A DNA stretch of 64,000 nt, taken from positions 62,001 to 126,000 of the forward strand of contig JARLGZ010000279.1 of assembly GCA_031292515.1 (NCBI GenBank), given 5' to 3'. Under the pieces are notes generated by a model. It was not told where the DNA came from. It ran no database searches and saw only the letters and a list, made by a program, of their open reading frames with translations. Of the stretch, positions 16,776 to 27,164 are shown in pieces; the stretch's first letter is position 1; each line of letters begins with the position of its first letter. Source of the stretch: Puia sp. GTDB lineage: Bacteria; Bacteroidota; Bacteroidia; Chitinophagales; Chitinophagaceae. The translations under genes and the position numbers were made by a program.

Positions 16776-17876
16776 ATGAGCAATCAACCAAACAGACCCC
16801 TTATTGGCATATCGGTGGGAGACGTGAACGGCATCGGAACAGAGCTGATCATAAAGACTTTTTCCGATCACCGCCTTCTGGAATTGTGCACACCCGTCAT
16901 ATTTGGCTCGAATAAGTTGATCAATTTTTATCGTAAGTCGCTCCCCGAAATAAATTTTAACTACCAGCATAGCAAGGATTTAAGCCGCCCTGTCCATAAA
17001 CAGGTCAATATCTACAACTGCTGGGAAGAAGAAATCGCCATCACTCCTGGCCAACTGACCGATCTCGGAGGCAGCTATGCCGTCAAATCACTGGTGGCGG
17101 CGGTGGATGCCTTAAAAAGCAAAAAAATACAGGGGCTGGTGACGGCTCCCATCCATAAAAAAAATACCCAATCAAGTTCTTTTGCCTTTACGGGTCACAC
17201 TCCCTACCTGAAACATGCATTTGGCGTAAATGACGTCCTGATGCTGATGACTTCGGAAGACTTCCGGGTCGGCCTGGTCACCGAGCATATACCCATCAGC
17301 GAAGTAGCGAAATATATCACCCGCGAATCCATCCTGTCCAAACTGAACATCCTGCGTGACAGCCTGGTAAGGGACTTCGGCATCGACAAACCAAAGATCG
17401 CGGTTTTGGGCCTCAACCCCCACGCCGGCGACGAAGGACTGATCGGCCGGGAAGAAGAAGAGATCATCAAACCCGCCATCAAGGACGCCAAACAACATAA
17501 TATGCTGGTTTTCGGCCCTTATAGCGCCGACGCCTTTTTCGCCCGCAACCAGCAGGTGAAATTCGATGCCGTCCTGGCCATGTATCACGACCAGGGGCTG
17601 ATCCCTTTCAAATCACTGGCCACCGGCGAAGGAGTCAACTATACCGCCGGCCTGCCTGCCGTGCGTACCTCCCCCGATCATGGAACGGCCTTCGATATTG
17701 CCGGAAAGAACAAAGCCGACAGCTCCTCTTTCCTGGCTTCCATCTACTCCTGCCTCGACATCATCAATCAACGGCAGGAATACGGTACAAACCACCAGAA
17801 CCCCCTCAAAAAGATGCGTGCGGCCGTGCTGCTTGCAAATGCCGAGGATGAGAGGGTCGACCCGCTGGCTTCTTAA
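16776..17876 (+). CDS. pdxA: 4-hydroxythreonine-4-phosphate dehydrogenase PdxA
   Basis: 366 residues from ATG 16776; the frame is open back to 16677 over rsmA, but MSNQPNRPLIGISVGDVNG is the usual start. It oxidises 4-phosphohydroxy-L-threonine in pyridoxal phosphate synthesis. Metal-ligand His residues lie in TGHTPYLKHAF, NPHAGD and YHDQGLIPFK; the late SPDHGTAFDIAG motif is also present. Divergent from rsmA. Confidence 0.96.
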   Translation: MSNQPNRPLIGISVGDVNGIGTELIIKTFSDHRLLELCTPVIFGSNKLINFYRKSLPEINFNYQHSKDLSRPVHKQVNIYNCWEEEIAITPGQLTDLGGSYAVKSLVAAVDALKSKKIQGLVTAPIHKKNTQSSSFAFTGHTPYLKHAFGVNDVLMLMTSEDFRVGLVTEHIPISEVAKYITRESILSKLNILRDSLVRDFGIDKPKIAVLGLNPHAGDEGLIGREEEEIIKPAIKDAKQHNMLVFGPYSADAFFARNQQVKFDAVLAMYHDQGLIPFKSLATGEGVNYTAGLPAVRTSPDHGTAFDIAGKNKADSSSFLASIYSCLDIINQRQEYGTNHQNPLKKMRAAVLLANAEDERVDPLAS

Positions 17877-17957
17877 CCGGCCTGCACCGCCCCGTCCATT
17901 TTTCACTGCCCGGCAGACAACCGGAGAGTAGCCCGTATCACCCATCTGCAGCCCTCA

Positions 17958-20906
17958 TCACCGCGCCCGCCTTAGAACGGGATAGACCGTAAAATGATAG
18001 CTCCCGGAACCGGCCTCAAAGATGGAAAAGCCACTCGCACGGCCCGCAAACAAAAAACCTTCGCCCCCGGCATCCGGAACAGGTCTTCCGCTCTCAAAGA
18101 GGGTATCGCCCTGCCCGCAGGGGACAAAGATCCGGGCGCTTGTATTGGGCGGAATGACGATCCGCCAGTAGAGCACTCCGCCCTTTTTTTCCCATTCGGA
18201 AGAGATCCTGCCCCGGACCGATTGATAATATCCTTTTGCAAAGCGGAGCCCTCCCGGTATATAAGGCTTCAGCTCGACTTTGTCCATGCCCACCGCATCC
18301 TCCGCGGGATTGATACCCAGCAGGCTGCGGTAGAACCATTCACTGACAGACCCGAACATCGGGTGGTTCCAGCTCGCCTGATCCGGTTCTTCCCAGGTCT
18401 CCCATAAGGTGGTGGCGCCTTTCTTTATCATATATCCATACCCCGGATAGCCATCCTGTGTGTTGATCATCCAGGCGATATCATTGCGATCATATCTTCG
18501 AAGCACATCGAACAGCATCTTCGTCCCGAAGATACCGGTAGTAAGGTGCCCCCTGCTGCGGCCCAGGATATCCTCCGTCAGCGCCCCAAATGCTTTTTCC
18601 CTCTCATCCGGCGGCGTCAATCCATACCAAAGCGGAAACACCTGTGTAGTCTGGTTATAGGAAGTATCGTAAGTCCCGGTCCCCTTACGTAAATAACGCC
18701 TGTTGAACGAGACCGCGATCGAATCCGCCAGTTTATGGTACAGTACCGAATCGTCGGTTTTGTGCAGGATCCCGGCAAACTCTTCGAGCAGTTTCACATG
18801 ATGATAATAAAAGGCGCCGCTGGTAAGCGGAACATGTTTCGCATTGACGGCAACATGATCGCCGATATCGTGATCGAGCAGACCGTCCCTCGCCTGCCCC
18901 CTAAGGAACTCCACCAGGTCCCGGGTAGCTTGATAGTGATCGGCGATGATCTTCCTATTGCCATAGAACCGGTACAGCCGTTCCTGCAGGAAAGGGAAAG
19001 CCAGCTCCCACCCCGCCGGCCCGGCGCCCTCCTCAAATCCTTCAGTCGTGATCCCGTTATAGGGGGCACATTCCGGCATTCCGCCATTGGGCCGGACGTC
19101 GGCCGCGAAATCCGAAACCGTCTTCGCATAAAAACGGCTCATATCGAAATTGTATATAAAAGCTTCTGCCGAGACGACCATATCGGCGCCATACCCTTGC
19201 TTCTCCCTGCCCGGACAATCCGATTGCACGCTGAAGACATTACTTAGGAAAGTGAACAACGTATTCTGTTGTATCCGGTTCAGGAGCTCGTTGCCGCAGG
19301 TGAAACTTCCATTCACCGGAAGATCGGCATTCAGACGCAATCCCTGCAGACTGCCCAAGGCCGGCTTTTCCGAAAGCCCGGTTATTTCGACATAACGAAA
19401 AGCATGAAAAGTAAAATGCGGCTGGAAAAAGTCAGTGGAATCACCCCTGCAAACGTATGCATCCTCCTGGTAAGCGGTAAGAGGCGCGCCGGGGCCTCCC
19501 CGCAGATGCCATATATCCTTGATATGTCCCGCCACCGTCGTCATACCGTTGACCCGGCCGGAAGGGAATAATAATTCTCCATAACGGAAATGAACAACCT
19601 GCCCTCTGCCGGCCCGGATCTTCATTCGAATCCACCCGGCAAAATTCTGACCCAGATCAAAAACATATACCTTCTTGTCAGGCTCGGTCACGTTGACCGG
19701 CCGAAGAAGCCTCGTGATACGGATAGGCGGAGCCTCCTGTGCCGTCAACAGACCACCGGGCGCGTCTTCCGCCGAAGCGGGGATCCAGCCGGTGTCATGG
19801 AAATACGGAATCGCCCAGCTATCATCCCGTAATCGCCCGTCCTGCTCCTCTCCCAGATAAACATTGTTTTTTCGAATATAACCCTCACCGGCCCTCCAGG
19901 AGGTATCGGAAGCAACTACCTCAGTCGTTCCATCCGTATACCGGATCCTCAGATTGACCAGCACCCGCGGCCGGCCGGTCGTCAGAACCTCTCGAAGGTT
20001 AAAACGTCCAAACAATTTCATCGGAAGAGGATTATACCATCCATTGCCCAACATTACTCCAAAAGCATTGCGGCCCTGCTTTACCGCCACACTTATATCA
20101 TAGACGCTATACAATATCGTCTTCCCGTAGTTGGTCCACCCGGGATCCAGGACCTGGTCGCCTAGTTTTTTTCCGTTGAGATAGGCTTCGTAATAGCCCA
20201 GGCCACTGATATAGAGTCGCGCTTCCGCTATCTTTTTCCGCACGGAAAACTCCTTTCTGAGCATGGGCGCCGGAATCTCTTTATAAAAATCCTCGTCTTT
20301 CGCAGGCTGAGGCTTCCCGTCGCTGATCCAGCTTCCCTGCCAGGCCGTATGCAAAGACCCTGTCTCGAAAAACCCTGTCGCGCTCCAGGGCGTCGGAATA
20401 CCCCGCCGGTTCCAGGCCCTTACTTTCCAATAATAACGGGTGAAAGGCCGCAGCAGCCTGCCCGCATATTCAACACCCACCGAAACCGCCGAACTCGTTT
20501 TTGTAAGGGTCCAGATATTCCCTTTGTCCTGCTGCAGCAAGCTCCTCGAATCAGCAACCAGGATCTCGCAGGCGGACTGGTATTGATTTCTTTTATCCGA
20601 ACGGAATGTCCAGGAGAAATGCGGGCTCCCTTCATCCATGCCCAGCGGATCGGTCCTGTCTTCGCATTTTATCTGTTCGATCGCCCATCCCGTGACAGAT
20701 GGGGAAAGCCGACCGGATCCATGCGGCCCGATCGAAATGGCTTTGCGCTGAGCGGGGTTGACCGGCGATACAGTCGTCGCCGGATTAATCGATGGATCAG
20801 TCTTCCCGAAAACAAGGAGCGTCGACGTTTTTTGGACGGCGGGGTGCAATCCCGTTCTGCCGGAAGCAAAGAATGGGGACAGGAAGAATAATAAAAAAAT
20901 GCGCAT
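17958..20906 (-). CDS. GH78 alpha-L-rhamnosidase, secreted
   Basis: 982 residues. An N-terminal hydrophobic signal (FLLFFLSPFFASG) is followed by an Ig-like and beta-sandwich N-terminal region (about residues 60-420), a concanavalin-like domain, the (alpha/alpha)6 barrel with SDCPGREKQGYGADM and GPAGWELAFPFLQERLYRFYGN, the TTLWETWEEP and GSVSEWFYRSLLGI segments, and a C-terminal beta-sandwich. This is the order of bacterial GH78 enzymes that release terminal alpha-L-rhamnose. It starts one base after the esterase stop, so the two are coupled. It is the last gene of the utilisation locus and gives it its likely substrate class. Confidence 0.93.
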   Translation of the reverse strand: MRIFLLFFLSPFFASGRTGLHPAVQKTSTLLVFGKTDPSINPATTVSPVNPAQRKAISIGPHGSGRLSPSVTGWAIEQIKCEDRTDPLGMDEGSPHFSWTFRSDKRNQYQSACEILVADSRSLLQQDKGNIWTLTKTSSAVSVGVEYAGRLLRPFTRYYWKVRAWNRRGIPTPWSATGFFETGSLHTAWQGSWISDGKPQPAKDEDFYKEIPAPMLRKEFSVRKKIAEARLYISGLGYYEAYLNGKKLGDQVLDPGWTNYGKTILYSVYDISVAVKQGRNAFGVMLGNGWYNPLPMKLFGRFNLREVLTTGRPRVLVNLRIRYTDGTTEVVASDTSWRAGEGYIRKNNVYLGEEQDGRLRDDSWAIPYFHDTGWIPASAEDAPGGLLTAQEAPPIRITRLLRPVNVTEPDKKVYVFDLGQNFAGWIRMKIRAGRGQVVHFRYGELLFPSGRVNGMTTVAGHIKDIWHLRGGPGAPLTAYQEDAYVCRGDSTDFFQPHFTFHAFRYVEITGLSEKPALGSLQGLRLNADLPVNGSFTCGNELLNRIQQNTLFTFLSNVFSVQSDCPGREKQGYGADMVVSAEAFIYNFDMSRFYAKTVSDFAADVRPNGGMPECAPYNGITTEGFEEGAGPAGWELAFPFLQERLYRFYGNRKIIADHYQATRDLVEFLRGQARDGLLDHDIGDHVAVNAKHVPLTSGAFYYHHVKLLEEFAGILHKTDDSVLYHKLADSIAVSFNRRYLRKGTGTYDTSYNQTTQVFPLWYGLTPPDEREKAFGALTEDILGRSRGHLTTGIFGTKMLFDVLRRYDRNDIAWMINTQDGYPGYGYMIKKGATTLWETWEEPDQASWNHPMFGSVSEWFYRSLLGINPAEDAVGMDKVELKPYIPGGLRFAKGYYQSVRGRISSEWEKKGGVLYWRIVIPPNTSARIFVPCGQGDTLFESGRPVPDAGGEGFLFAGRASGFSIFEAGSGSYHFTVYPVLRRAR

Positions 20907-20907
20907 T

Positions 20908-21849
20908 TTATTTCGTTTTCAGCCAGCCGCTTTTTTCCATCCAGGATATGCACAGATCCATCCATTTGACATCACTCGTCTTGTTGTCCATTCCAAAACC
21001 ATGACCCCCTTTCTCATAGAGATAGACTTCCACCGGCACATGATTCTTTTTCAACGCCGCTGCAAAGACCAGCGAATTCTCCACTTTTACCCCCGGGTCA
21101 TCCTTTGCATGCACCAAAAAAGCGGGAGGAGTATGCCGCGTCACCTGAAATTCATTGGAGTATTCTTTTATCTTTTCGGGAGACGGCATTTTACCCAGGA
21201 TCTGATCGGCGCATCCCTTGTATCCCACGCTGTCCGTAAAGCTGATCACAGGATAGGCCAGGATCATAAAGTCGGGCCGGAGCGAGGTATGCTCCGGGTT
21301 ATCGATATAGGACTTTGTATAATGAGTACCCGCTGTCGAAGCCAGATGGCCACCCGCGGAGAACCCCATGATCCCGATCCGGTTCTTCCGGATGCCCCAG
21401 CCGGCCGCATTCTCGCGGACAAGCTGTATCGCCCTCTGCGCATCCTGTAAAGGGCCTATCTCCCGGTTGACCATCGTATGATCGTCAGGGATCCTGTATT
21501 TCAAGACGAAAGCGGCTACCCCCGATTCATTGAGCCGCCTGGCGACGTCGGCGCCCTCGTGACCCGCAGCCACCACCCAATAACCGCCTCCGGGACAAAT
21601 GATGACGGCAGTGCCTGTGGCTTTCTCCGGGGATGGCAGATAGACCGTCAGAGTAGGACGGCTGATCTTGCTGATGATCGGGCGGCCTTCGATGTCGGTA
21701 GTAACTTTTTCCTCGTCGGGCGAGGGTCTTGAATTGGGAATGCTGTCTTTATAAAGCGGCAGGATGGTCTGCGCAGACGACAGGAGGGAGGATCCCGCCA
21801 GACTGGCGGCCGTAAAAAAAAGAATCGTGGCCAGTTTTCGTATATTCAT
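20908..21849 (-). CDS. Secreted alpha/beta-hydrolase, acetyl-esterase-like
   Basis: 313 residues with a signal peptide (TAASLAGSSLLSSAQ). The nucleophile elbow GFSAGG holds Ser164, the oxyanion HGGG-equivalent is CPGGGYW, and the acid and base are probably the Asp of HAKDDPGV and the His of GGHGFG. The type is common in Bacteroidota polysaccharide loci as carbohydrate acetyl or feruloyl esterases. Together with the next-gene rhamnosidase it suggests an acylated rhamnose-containing substrate. Exact ester specificity is unknown. Confidence 0.87.
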   Translation of the reverse strand: MNIRKLATILFFTAASLAGSSLLSSAQTILPLYKDSIPNSRPSPDEEKVTTDIEGRPIISKISRPTLTVYLPSPEKATGTAVIICPGGGYWVVAAGHEGADVARRLNESGVAAFVLKYRIPDDHTMVNREIGPLQDAQRAIQLVRENAAGWGIRKNRIGIMGFSAGGHLASTAGTHYTKSYIDNPEHTSLRPDFMILAYPVISFTDSVGYKGCADQILGKMPSPEKIKEYSNEFQVTRHTPPAFLVHAKDDPGVKVENSLVFAAALKKNHVPVEVYLYEKGGHGFGMDNKTSDVKWMDLCISWMEKSGWLKTK

Positions 21850-21896
21850 GACAGGTATTTATCTCGTTTATTTACTGCTAATATCGCTATTGTCCG

Positions 21897-21937
21897 TTTA
21901 CAATTCGTTGTTTCCCCTTTACAATTCATTGTTTCCC
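21897..21937 (-). repeat. 20-bp unit repeated twice in the esterase/FG-GAP gene spacer
   Basis: TTTACAATTCGTTGTTTCCC (21897-21916) recurs as TTTACAATTCATTGTTTCCC (21918-21937), period 21, with a decayed third start (TTTATAAT) after it. It lies between the FG-GAP lipoprotein stop and the esterase start within the locus. Confidence 0.8.
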
Positions 21938-21962
21938 GTTTATAATAGCCACGCTGATTGGG

Positions 21963-24900
21963 CTACTTTCCGGGCCGCCCCGTTTTTGTCCTTACCGGTC
22001 CCCGGTCCTCCGGCCAGACCCTTCTCTCCATTCCCCCCGCATTGATGAGGTCCACCCTCAGGATCGAAGAATCCACTGCCAGGAACCGGGCGGATTGGGA
22101 AAGAAAGGAATCCCCGTAATACAATTCCTGCCGCCTCCTCCTTCCTCCCGTCAGCGAAAGAAGGAGCACGCGGTCATCCGGTTTAAACCGCAGCAAGGGC
22201 CAGCGTGACCGTTGCCTGTAAACTTTCAGGGGTCCGCTGTTCTGCGAAGCAGCGAGCAGGTACTGATTGCCGGCTCCCTGGAGCCGGACGATCGCCTTTG
22301 CATCCCCCGGAAGGAACAACCCGCTCTGGAGGATGGTCCGTGGCAAAAAACCTCCTCTCCCATCCCCCAGCAACACCAGGCCATTCATGGCATCATAACG
22401 CCCGTTGGTAACCTCCGTCCCATAGTCATTTCCGCAAATGGCGATATCGAGGTTCCCGTCGTGATTGAAATCATCCGTGACCATACCATACAAGGGCGCC
22501 AACTGCGCCATGACCGGTAAAGGATGCATTTTAAATTTGCCATGACCGAGATTTTCAAGCCAGGCGCTGGCGAATTGGTTCGCATGATAGACCCGCGCAT
22601 CGGCCAGCTCCGCATCGGAAAAAAGATCCCTGATCCCCGCCCGGCCGAAATCTTTATAAGTAGGGAATTTCTTCCGGAGACCCGGTAACTGTTTTATGAT
22701 ATCATCCCTCGACGCGGCGGGGAATTCTTTCAGACCGCCCCGTTCGTCCGGCAGAAATACTGTAAGGAGGGCGTCCAAAGATCCGTTGTGATCGAAGTCT
22801 TTCGCATAGATGCCGACAGGATATCGGTCACTGGCCCGATAAAAGGAGTTTTGACCCAGATTGCCGACGACATAATCGATATCTCCGTCATTGTCGAAAT
22901 CGCCGGCCACAATGCTGTTCCACCACCCGATCTCCCCGCCGGTGCCGGACTGCGCGGTAATATTTGCAAATTTTCCGTGCTCATTCCTGAAAAAGGTGAC
23001 GGGCATCCATTCCCCCACGACGATCAGGTCTACCCAGCCATCATTATCAAAGTCCGTCCAGATCGCATCGCAGACCATACCTATATTTTCGAGGCCTTTC
23101 GCCACCGTGGCCGTGACATCTGTAAAGCGGGGTTTGCCGGGCTTCGAGTCGTTTCGATAAATAAAGCTGCTGACAGGCTGAGGATAACTACCGGGAAGCA
23201 CCCGCCCGCCGACGAAAAGATCCAGGTCGCCATCATTGTCGAAGTCCGCGGCCTTTACGCCGCTCTTGCTCGTAAAATTCTGCGGAAGGCCTCCTGTCGT
23301 ATCGAGGGAGAAATTACCCTTCCCGTCATTGATCCAAAGGCGGTCCTGGTAATAGTTGCTGTTCGCCGGAAATTCGTTGCTTCCGTTGGCGCAGTAAAGA
23401 TCCAGGTCGCCGTCGCCATCCGCGTCGAAAAGCAATAACCCCATGCTCTCCGGGAATATCGCCCCTTTGCCGGGGAGGGTCGGCAACTCTTTCGCCCTGA
23501 ATTTCCCATCCGGCTCCTGGAGCAGATAGGGCTGTATATATTGCTCTCCGCCGATCCCGATAACGAGATCGTCGCTCCCGTCGCCATCCACGTCCCCCGC
23601 CGCCAGCGCGGGCCCGTATTGAGATAGCTTATGAGGCAACAATCTCTCATAATTGAAATCGATATAATCTCGTTCGTGATGTTGATAATTTACGCCCAGG
23701 GAAGAAGTCACATCCGTGAATAACGCCGTCGTATCCAGCCACTCAGGCCCGGGATGGGGTCTCTCCGAAGCCTCCTTACTATCGACAACCAATAACCGGT
23801 CGGCAGCTACCTGCCTGAGGACCTGCCTTTTCCCATTGGGCCATGTGATGATGACGGAATCCAACGAATGCCGGTCGCCCAATCCAAAATGCGCCCTCGG
23901 CGCCACCGAAGAAAGATAGCCCTGGCAGGGAGCATTCTCATAGAATTGTCTCTGCACAGTACCCTCCGCCCCGCGGTAACAGATTTCGGCCCGCGCACCC
24001 AGACCATCGGTATTTTTTGCATCGCCGCGGAAGGCAATATCGAGGAACCCGTTCCCGCCTTTGCCTTTTCCACGACCGGCATTCCCGTTAGTGGTATTCT
24101 CATAGACGAAAGCTTCGTCATTGATATTGTTGATGACATAGTCCAGGTCCCCGTCGTTATCCAGGTCGACATAGACCGCGCCGCTGGAAAAGGAAGGGGT
24201 CTCAAGCCCCCAGCCGGACACACAGTTTTCAAACCGGAGGTTGCCCTTATTCCTGAAAGCATAATTCGGTATCTTGATCTGCGGGATCTGGGCAATCAGG
24301 TCTTTTTTGGATACGGTAGCCGCAGACTGTCTCCGGAACGCTACAAAATCATGATCGGTGACATCACGCGGATAGCCATTGGTGATCAATATATCCCGGT
24401 TGCCGTCGTTGTCAAAATCCGCAATGGACGGGTTCCAGCTCCAATCGGTTTCGGCTACCCCTGCAAAAAAACCGATATCGCTGAAGACGGGATCCCCGAT
24501 GGAATCCTGTTCGCCCACCCGCGGACCCTGGTTTAGCTGCAAGGTGTTCCTGACATATTGGAGCAGGTATCTCCCGTTGAGCATATTCTGGTAGATATTG
24601 TAATTGGAGCCGCCCATGTTCTTTTTCTTACGGTAATTGTCCGGAGGATTCATATCCACGGTGAGGATATCCGCCAGGCCGTCGTTGTTGATATCCGCTA
24701 TCGTATTGCCCATCGCATTCTGGGAGGTATGCTTGAAATATTCGCCCGCTTTGTTTGTAAAAGTACCGTCCCGGTTATTGATATAAAGAAGATCGCTGCC
24801 CAGAAAGTCATTGGTGACATAGATATCCTTCCATCCATCCCCGTTGATATCCGCGATCGATACACCCAGACCGTACCCCGGATCTGTAATGCCGGCCTGC

Positions 24901-25622
24901 CGCGACACGTCGGTAAAGACCGGGTGTTTCAGAGAATCGTCCCAGTCATTCCGATACAACTTATCCGCATCACTGTGGTCTCCACGAGAGTCATTGGCGC
25001 TGAATTGAACCACATCTCTTTCCGCGAGCTTGGTAGTGACCAGGTACATATCGAGGTCCCCATCGTTGTCATAGTCGAAAAAAGCGGCCTGCACCGAATA
25101 GCTGGTGTCTGCCAGGCCATATTCAGCGGCCATCTCTTTAAATACCGGGATGCCATCCTTGTCCGGCCCCTGGTTGATATACAATAAATTGGTCCTTTGG
25201 GCGGGGTCCTTTTTTATACTCGCACAGACATAGATATCCGGCCGCCCGTCATTGTTAATATCCACGACAGTCACACCGTTGCACCATCTTCCCGCGCCCG
25301 TCACGCCCGCCTTCTCCGTCACATCTTCGAACCGGAAATTTCCGCGGTTCAGGTACAGTTTATTGGAAACCAGGCTGCCCGTAAAATAAAGGTCCTGCAA
25401 CCCATCCCCGTTAAAATCACCGACGGCTACACCCCCGCCATTGTATAAAAACTCCAGGTCGATCGGGTTGATACTGTCATTCTCCACCACCCGGTTATTG
25501 AAATGGATGCCCGAATGACCCGAAGATATCTTCCTGAACAGGGTCGGACCCTGATGTGAATGACAGCCTGCGACGAACCCGCAGAACAGCAACAGACACC
25601 CTATCGAAGACCGGTCGATCAA
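21963..25622 (-). CDS. FG-GAP/VCBS-repeat lipoprotein with ASPIC/UnbV domain (CRTAC1-like)
   Basis: 1219 residues, starting at TTG 25622, which overlaps the SusD stop by 4 bases. The N terminus has a lipobox (FCGFVAGC), so it is probably an outer-membrane lipoprotein. Many Ca-binding repeats of the form DxNxDGxxD (DFNGDGLQDL, DINNDGRPDI, DYDNDGDLDM and so on) build two beta-propellers, about residues 50-450 and 640-1130. Between them is an ASPIC/UnbV-like domain (GLGARAEI through GLGDRHSLDSVIITWPNGKRQ). Proteins of this type are common beside SusC/SusD pairs. A substrate-binding role replacing SusE/F is inferred. The TTG start is unusual, but no other start fits the lipobox. Confidence 0.88.
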   Translation of the reverse strand: MIDRSSIGCLLLFCGFVAGCHSHQGPTLFRKISSGHSGIHFNNRVVENDSINPIDLEFLYNGGGVAVGDFNGDGLQDLYFTGSLVSNKLYLNRGNFRFEDVTEKAGVTGAGRWCNGVTVVDINNDGRPDIYVCASIKKDPAQRTNLLYINQGPDKDGIPVFKEMAAEYGLADTSYSVQAAFFDYDNDGDLDMYLVTTKLAERDVVQFSANDSRGDHSDADKLYRNDWDDSLKHPVFTDVSRQAGITDPGYGLGVSIADINGDGWKDIYVTNDFLGSDLLYINNRDGTFTNKAGEYFKHTSQNAMGNTIADINNDGLADILTVDMNPPDNYRKKKNMGGSNYNIYQNMLNGRYLLQYVRNTLQLNQGPRVGEQDSIGDPVFSDIGFFAGVAETDWSWNPSIADFDNDGNRDILITNGYPRDVTDHDFVAFRRQSAATVSKKDLIAQIPQIKIPNYAFRNKGNLRFENCVSGWGLETPSFSSGAVYVDLDNDGDLDYVINNINDEAFVYENTTNGNAGRGKGKGGNGFLDIAFRGDAKNTDGLGARAEICYRGAEGTVQRQFYENAPCQGYLSSVAPRAHFGLGDRHSLDSVIITWPNGKRQVLRQVAADRLLVVDSKEASERPHPGPEWLDTTALFTDVTSSLGVNYQHHERDYIDFNYERLLPHKLSQYGPALAAGDVDGDGSDDLVIGIGGEQYIQPYLLQEPDGKFRAKELPTLPGKGAIFPESMGLLLFDADGDGDLDLYCANGSNEFPANSNYYQDRLWINDGKGNFSLDTTGGLPQNFTSKSGVKAADFDNDGDLDLFVGGRVLPGSYPQPVSSFIYRNDSKPGKPRFTDVTATVAKGLENIGMVCDAIWTDFDNDGWVDLIVVGEWMPVTFFRNEHGKFANITAQSGTGGEIGWWNSIVAGDFDNDGDIDYVVGNLGQNSFYRASDRYPVGIYAKDFDHNGSLDALLTVFLPDERGGLKEFPAASRDDIIKQLPGLRKKFPTYKDFGRAGIRDLFSDAELADARVYHANQFASAWLENLGHGKFKMHPLPVMAQLAPLYGMVTDDFNHDGNLDIAICGNDYGTEVTNGRYDAMNGLVLLGDGRGGFLPRTILQSGLFLPGDAKAIVRLQGAGNQYLLAASQNSGPLKVYRQRSRWPLLRFKPDDRVLLLSLTGGRRRRQELYYGDSFLSQSARFLAVDSSILRVDLINAGGMERRVWPEDRGPVRTKTGRPGK

Positions 25623-27139
25623 TAGTCCTTATTTTGTGTAATATTCGGATTCTTTGAGGTCTCCGAAATGGGAATCGGAAAATAAAGATAATGGTCGTCA
25701 TAAGCCATCCGCCCGGGTTCCTGCGAACTAAAGAAGGCATTATTCAGCGTGATCGTCCCTCCGATCGCCCAACGACGCAGATCAAACCATCTTCCTCCCT
25801 CACAAGCCAGCTCGCGCAATCTTTCGTCCATGATCCACTGCATAATCGTGGTCGCGTCGGTCACCGTCGCATCCAGGTTGGCCGGTACCGTGCCACCGCT
25901 AACCATATTCCTCGCCCGGGTCCGGACCTGGTTGATAAATCCGATGGCGGCGGCGGGATCTCCTCCCGACTGGAGCGTTGCCTCGGCCTCCAGCAACAGG
26001 ACATCGGCATACCGGAGGATACGGACATTGTTTAACGAATTGACGGATCCTTCAGCCTGGTCGTTGAGAACGTACTTGGTAATCGTCGAGTCGGTCGTCT
26101 TTACGGTCAGGGGCAAACGAGGATCGGCCGGATCGAAGATACCGACCAGCTTGGCCGTCGCATAGTAGAGATTTCCGCCCATATAGGTGCCGGATCCGTT
26201 TTCAAAACACTGCCAATAGGAGCTGGCGACACCGATATTAGCCTGATCATTGGCAAGCCATGCATTGGTGGCACCCAGTCCGACGATCGGTGCACCGGCC
26301 TGGAATTCGAAGAGGGACTCTGAATTATTCTCGGTATTTACATTAAAATTGTCTTCAAAGTTGGTGGTCAGGCTGACCCCGCTGATCTTGCCGAAGGCGA
26401 CCAGCGCGGCCTGGTAGTCGGCCGTATTCTTCGTGACGGAAGCCCGGAAGACCAGGCACTTCCCCAACAGACCATACGCCGAATTGGCCGTCACTCTCCC
26501 AAGATCTGCCTGATCCCAGGAAGGGGGTAACAGAGCCGCCGCTTCCGTCAGATCCGTGATGGCCTGGTCCAGCAGCTGCGTACCGGTTGAACTAGGGGCA
26601 TTCAACTGTCCGGTGGAGGTGACCACGATCGTATCGAGCGGCGCCGTCCCAAAAACATTCCATAGCTGGTAGTGACCGAAGGCACGCAGGAAGAGGGCCT
26701 CCCCCATATTACTATTCTGCAGGTTCGGCGTGATGAATATACCGGGCTTTACGGTTTTCAGCTGCTGAATAACGACATTCGCGCGCCCGAGAAGCAGATA
26801 ACAGCTTCCGAAAAAATTGCCTATCAGACCGGCCGAGGGGTTGATGGCATTGCCAAAGTCTTCATAAGGCTGCCCGGTTCCGTTAGTGAGATCATCTCCC
26901 GGCAGCCAGGCCAGTTCTCCTTCCCATACCCCGCTCCCGGATTCGTTGGAAGAGGAGTAAAAGTCGGTGAGGGAAGCATACATGCCCAAAATAGCGGATT
27001 TGAAAGCGCTCTCCGAAGTGAAATAGGTCGCTTCGCTGGCCGTAGGGGGCGGAAGGTTCAGCAATTTCCGGTTACAGGTGGCGTTGGTCAACAGGATGAC
27101 CGCCATCGTCATGAGTGATTTTATATAGTTCCTTTTCAT
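25619..27139 (-). CDS. SusD/RagB-type glycan-binding lipoprotein
   Basis: 506 residues with a lipoprotein signal (AVILLTNATC). TPR-like helices and the RagB/SusD C-terminal part (MDERLRELACEGGRWFDLRRW, then YLYFPIPISE) are clear. It binds the glycan at the cell surface and caps the SusC channel. It follows the SusC gene by 25 bases and overlaps the next gene's start. Confidence 0.95.
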   Translation of the reverse strand: MKRNYIKSLMTMAVILLTNATCNRKLLNLPPPTASEATYFTSESAFKSAILGMYASLTDFYSSSNESGSGVWEGELAWLPGDDLTNGTGQPYEDFGNAINPSAGLIGNFFGSCYLLLGRANVVIQQLKTVKPGIFITPNLQNSNMGEALFLRAFGHYQLWNVFGTAPLDTIVVTSTGQLNAPSSTGTQLLDQAITDLTEAAALLPPSWDQADLGRVTANSAYGLLGKCLVFRASVTKNTADYQAALVAFGKISGVSLTTNFEDNFNVNTENNSESLFEFQAGAPIVGLGATNAWLANDQANIGVASSYWQCFENGSGTYMGGNLYYATAKLVGIFDPADPRLPLTVKTTDSTITKYVLNDQAEGSVNSLNNVRILRYADVLLLEAEATLQSGGDPAAAIGFINQVRTRARNMVSGGTVPANLDATVTDATTIMQWIMDERLRELACEGGRWFDLRRWAIGGTITLNNAFFSSQEPGRMAYDDHYLYFPIPISETSKNPNITQNKDY

Positions 27140-27164
27140 CGGTATAATTTTGTTTGTTCAGTCG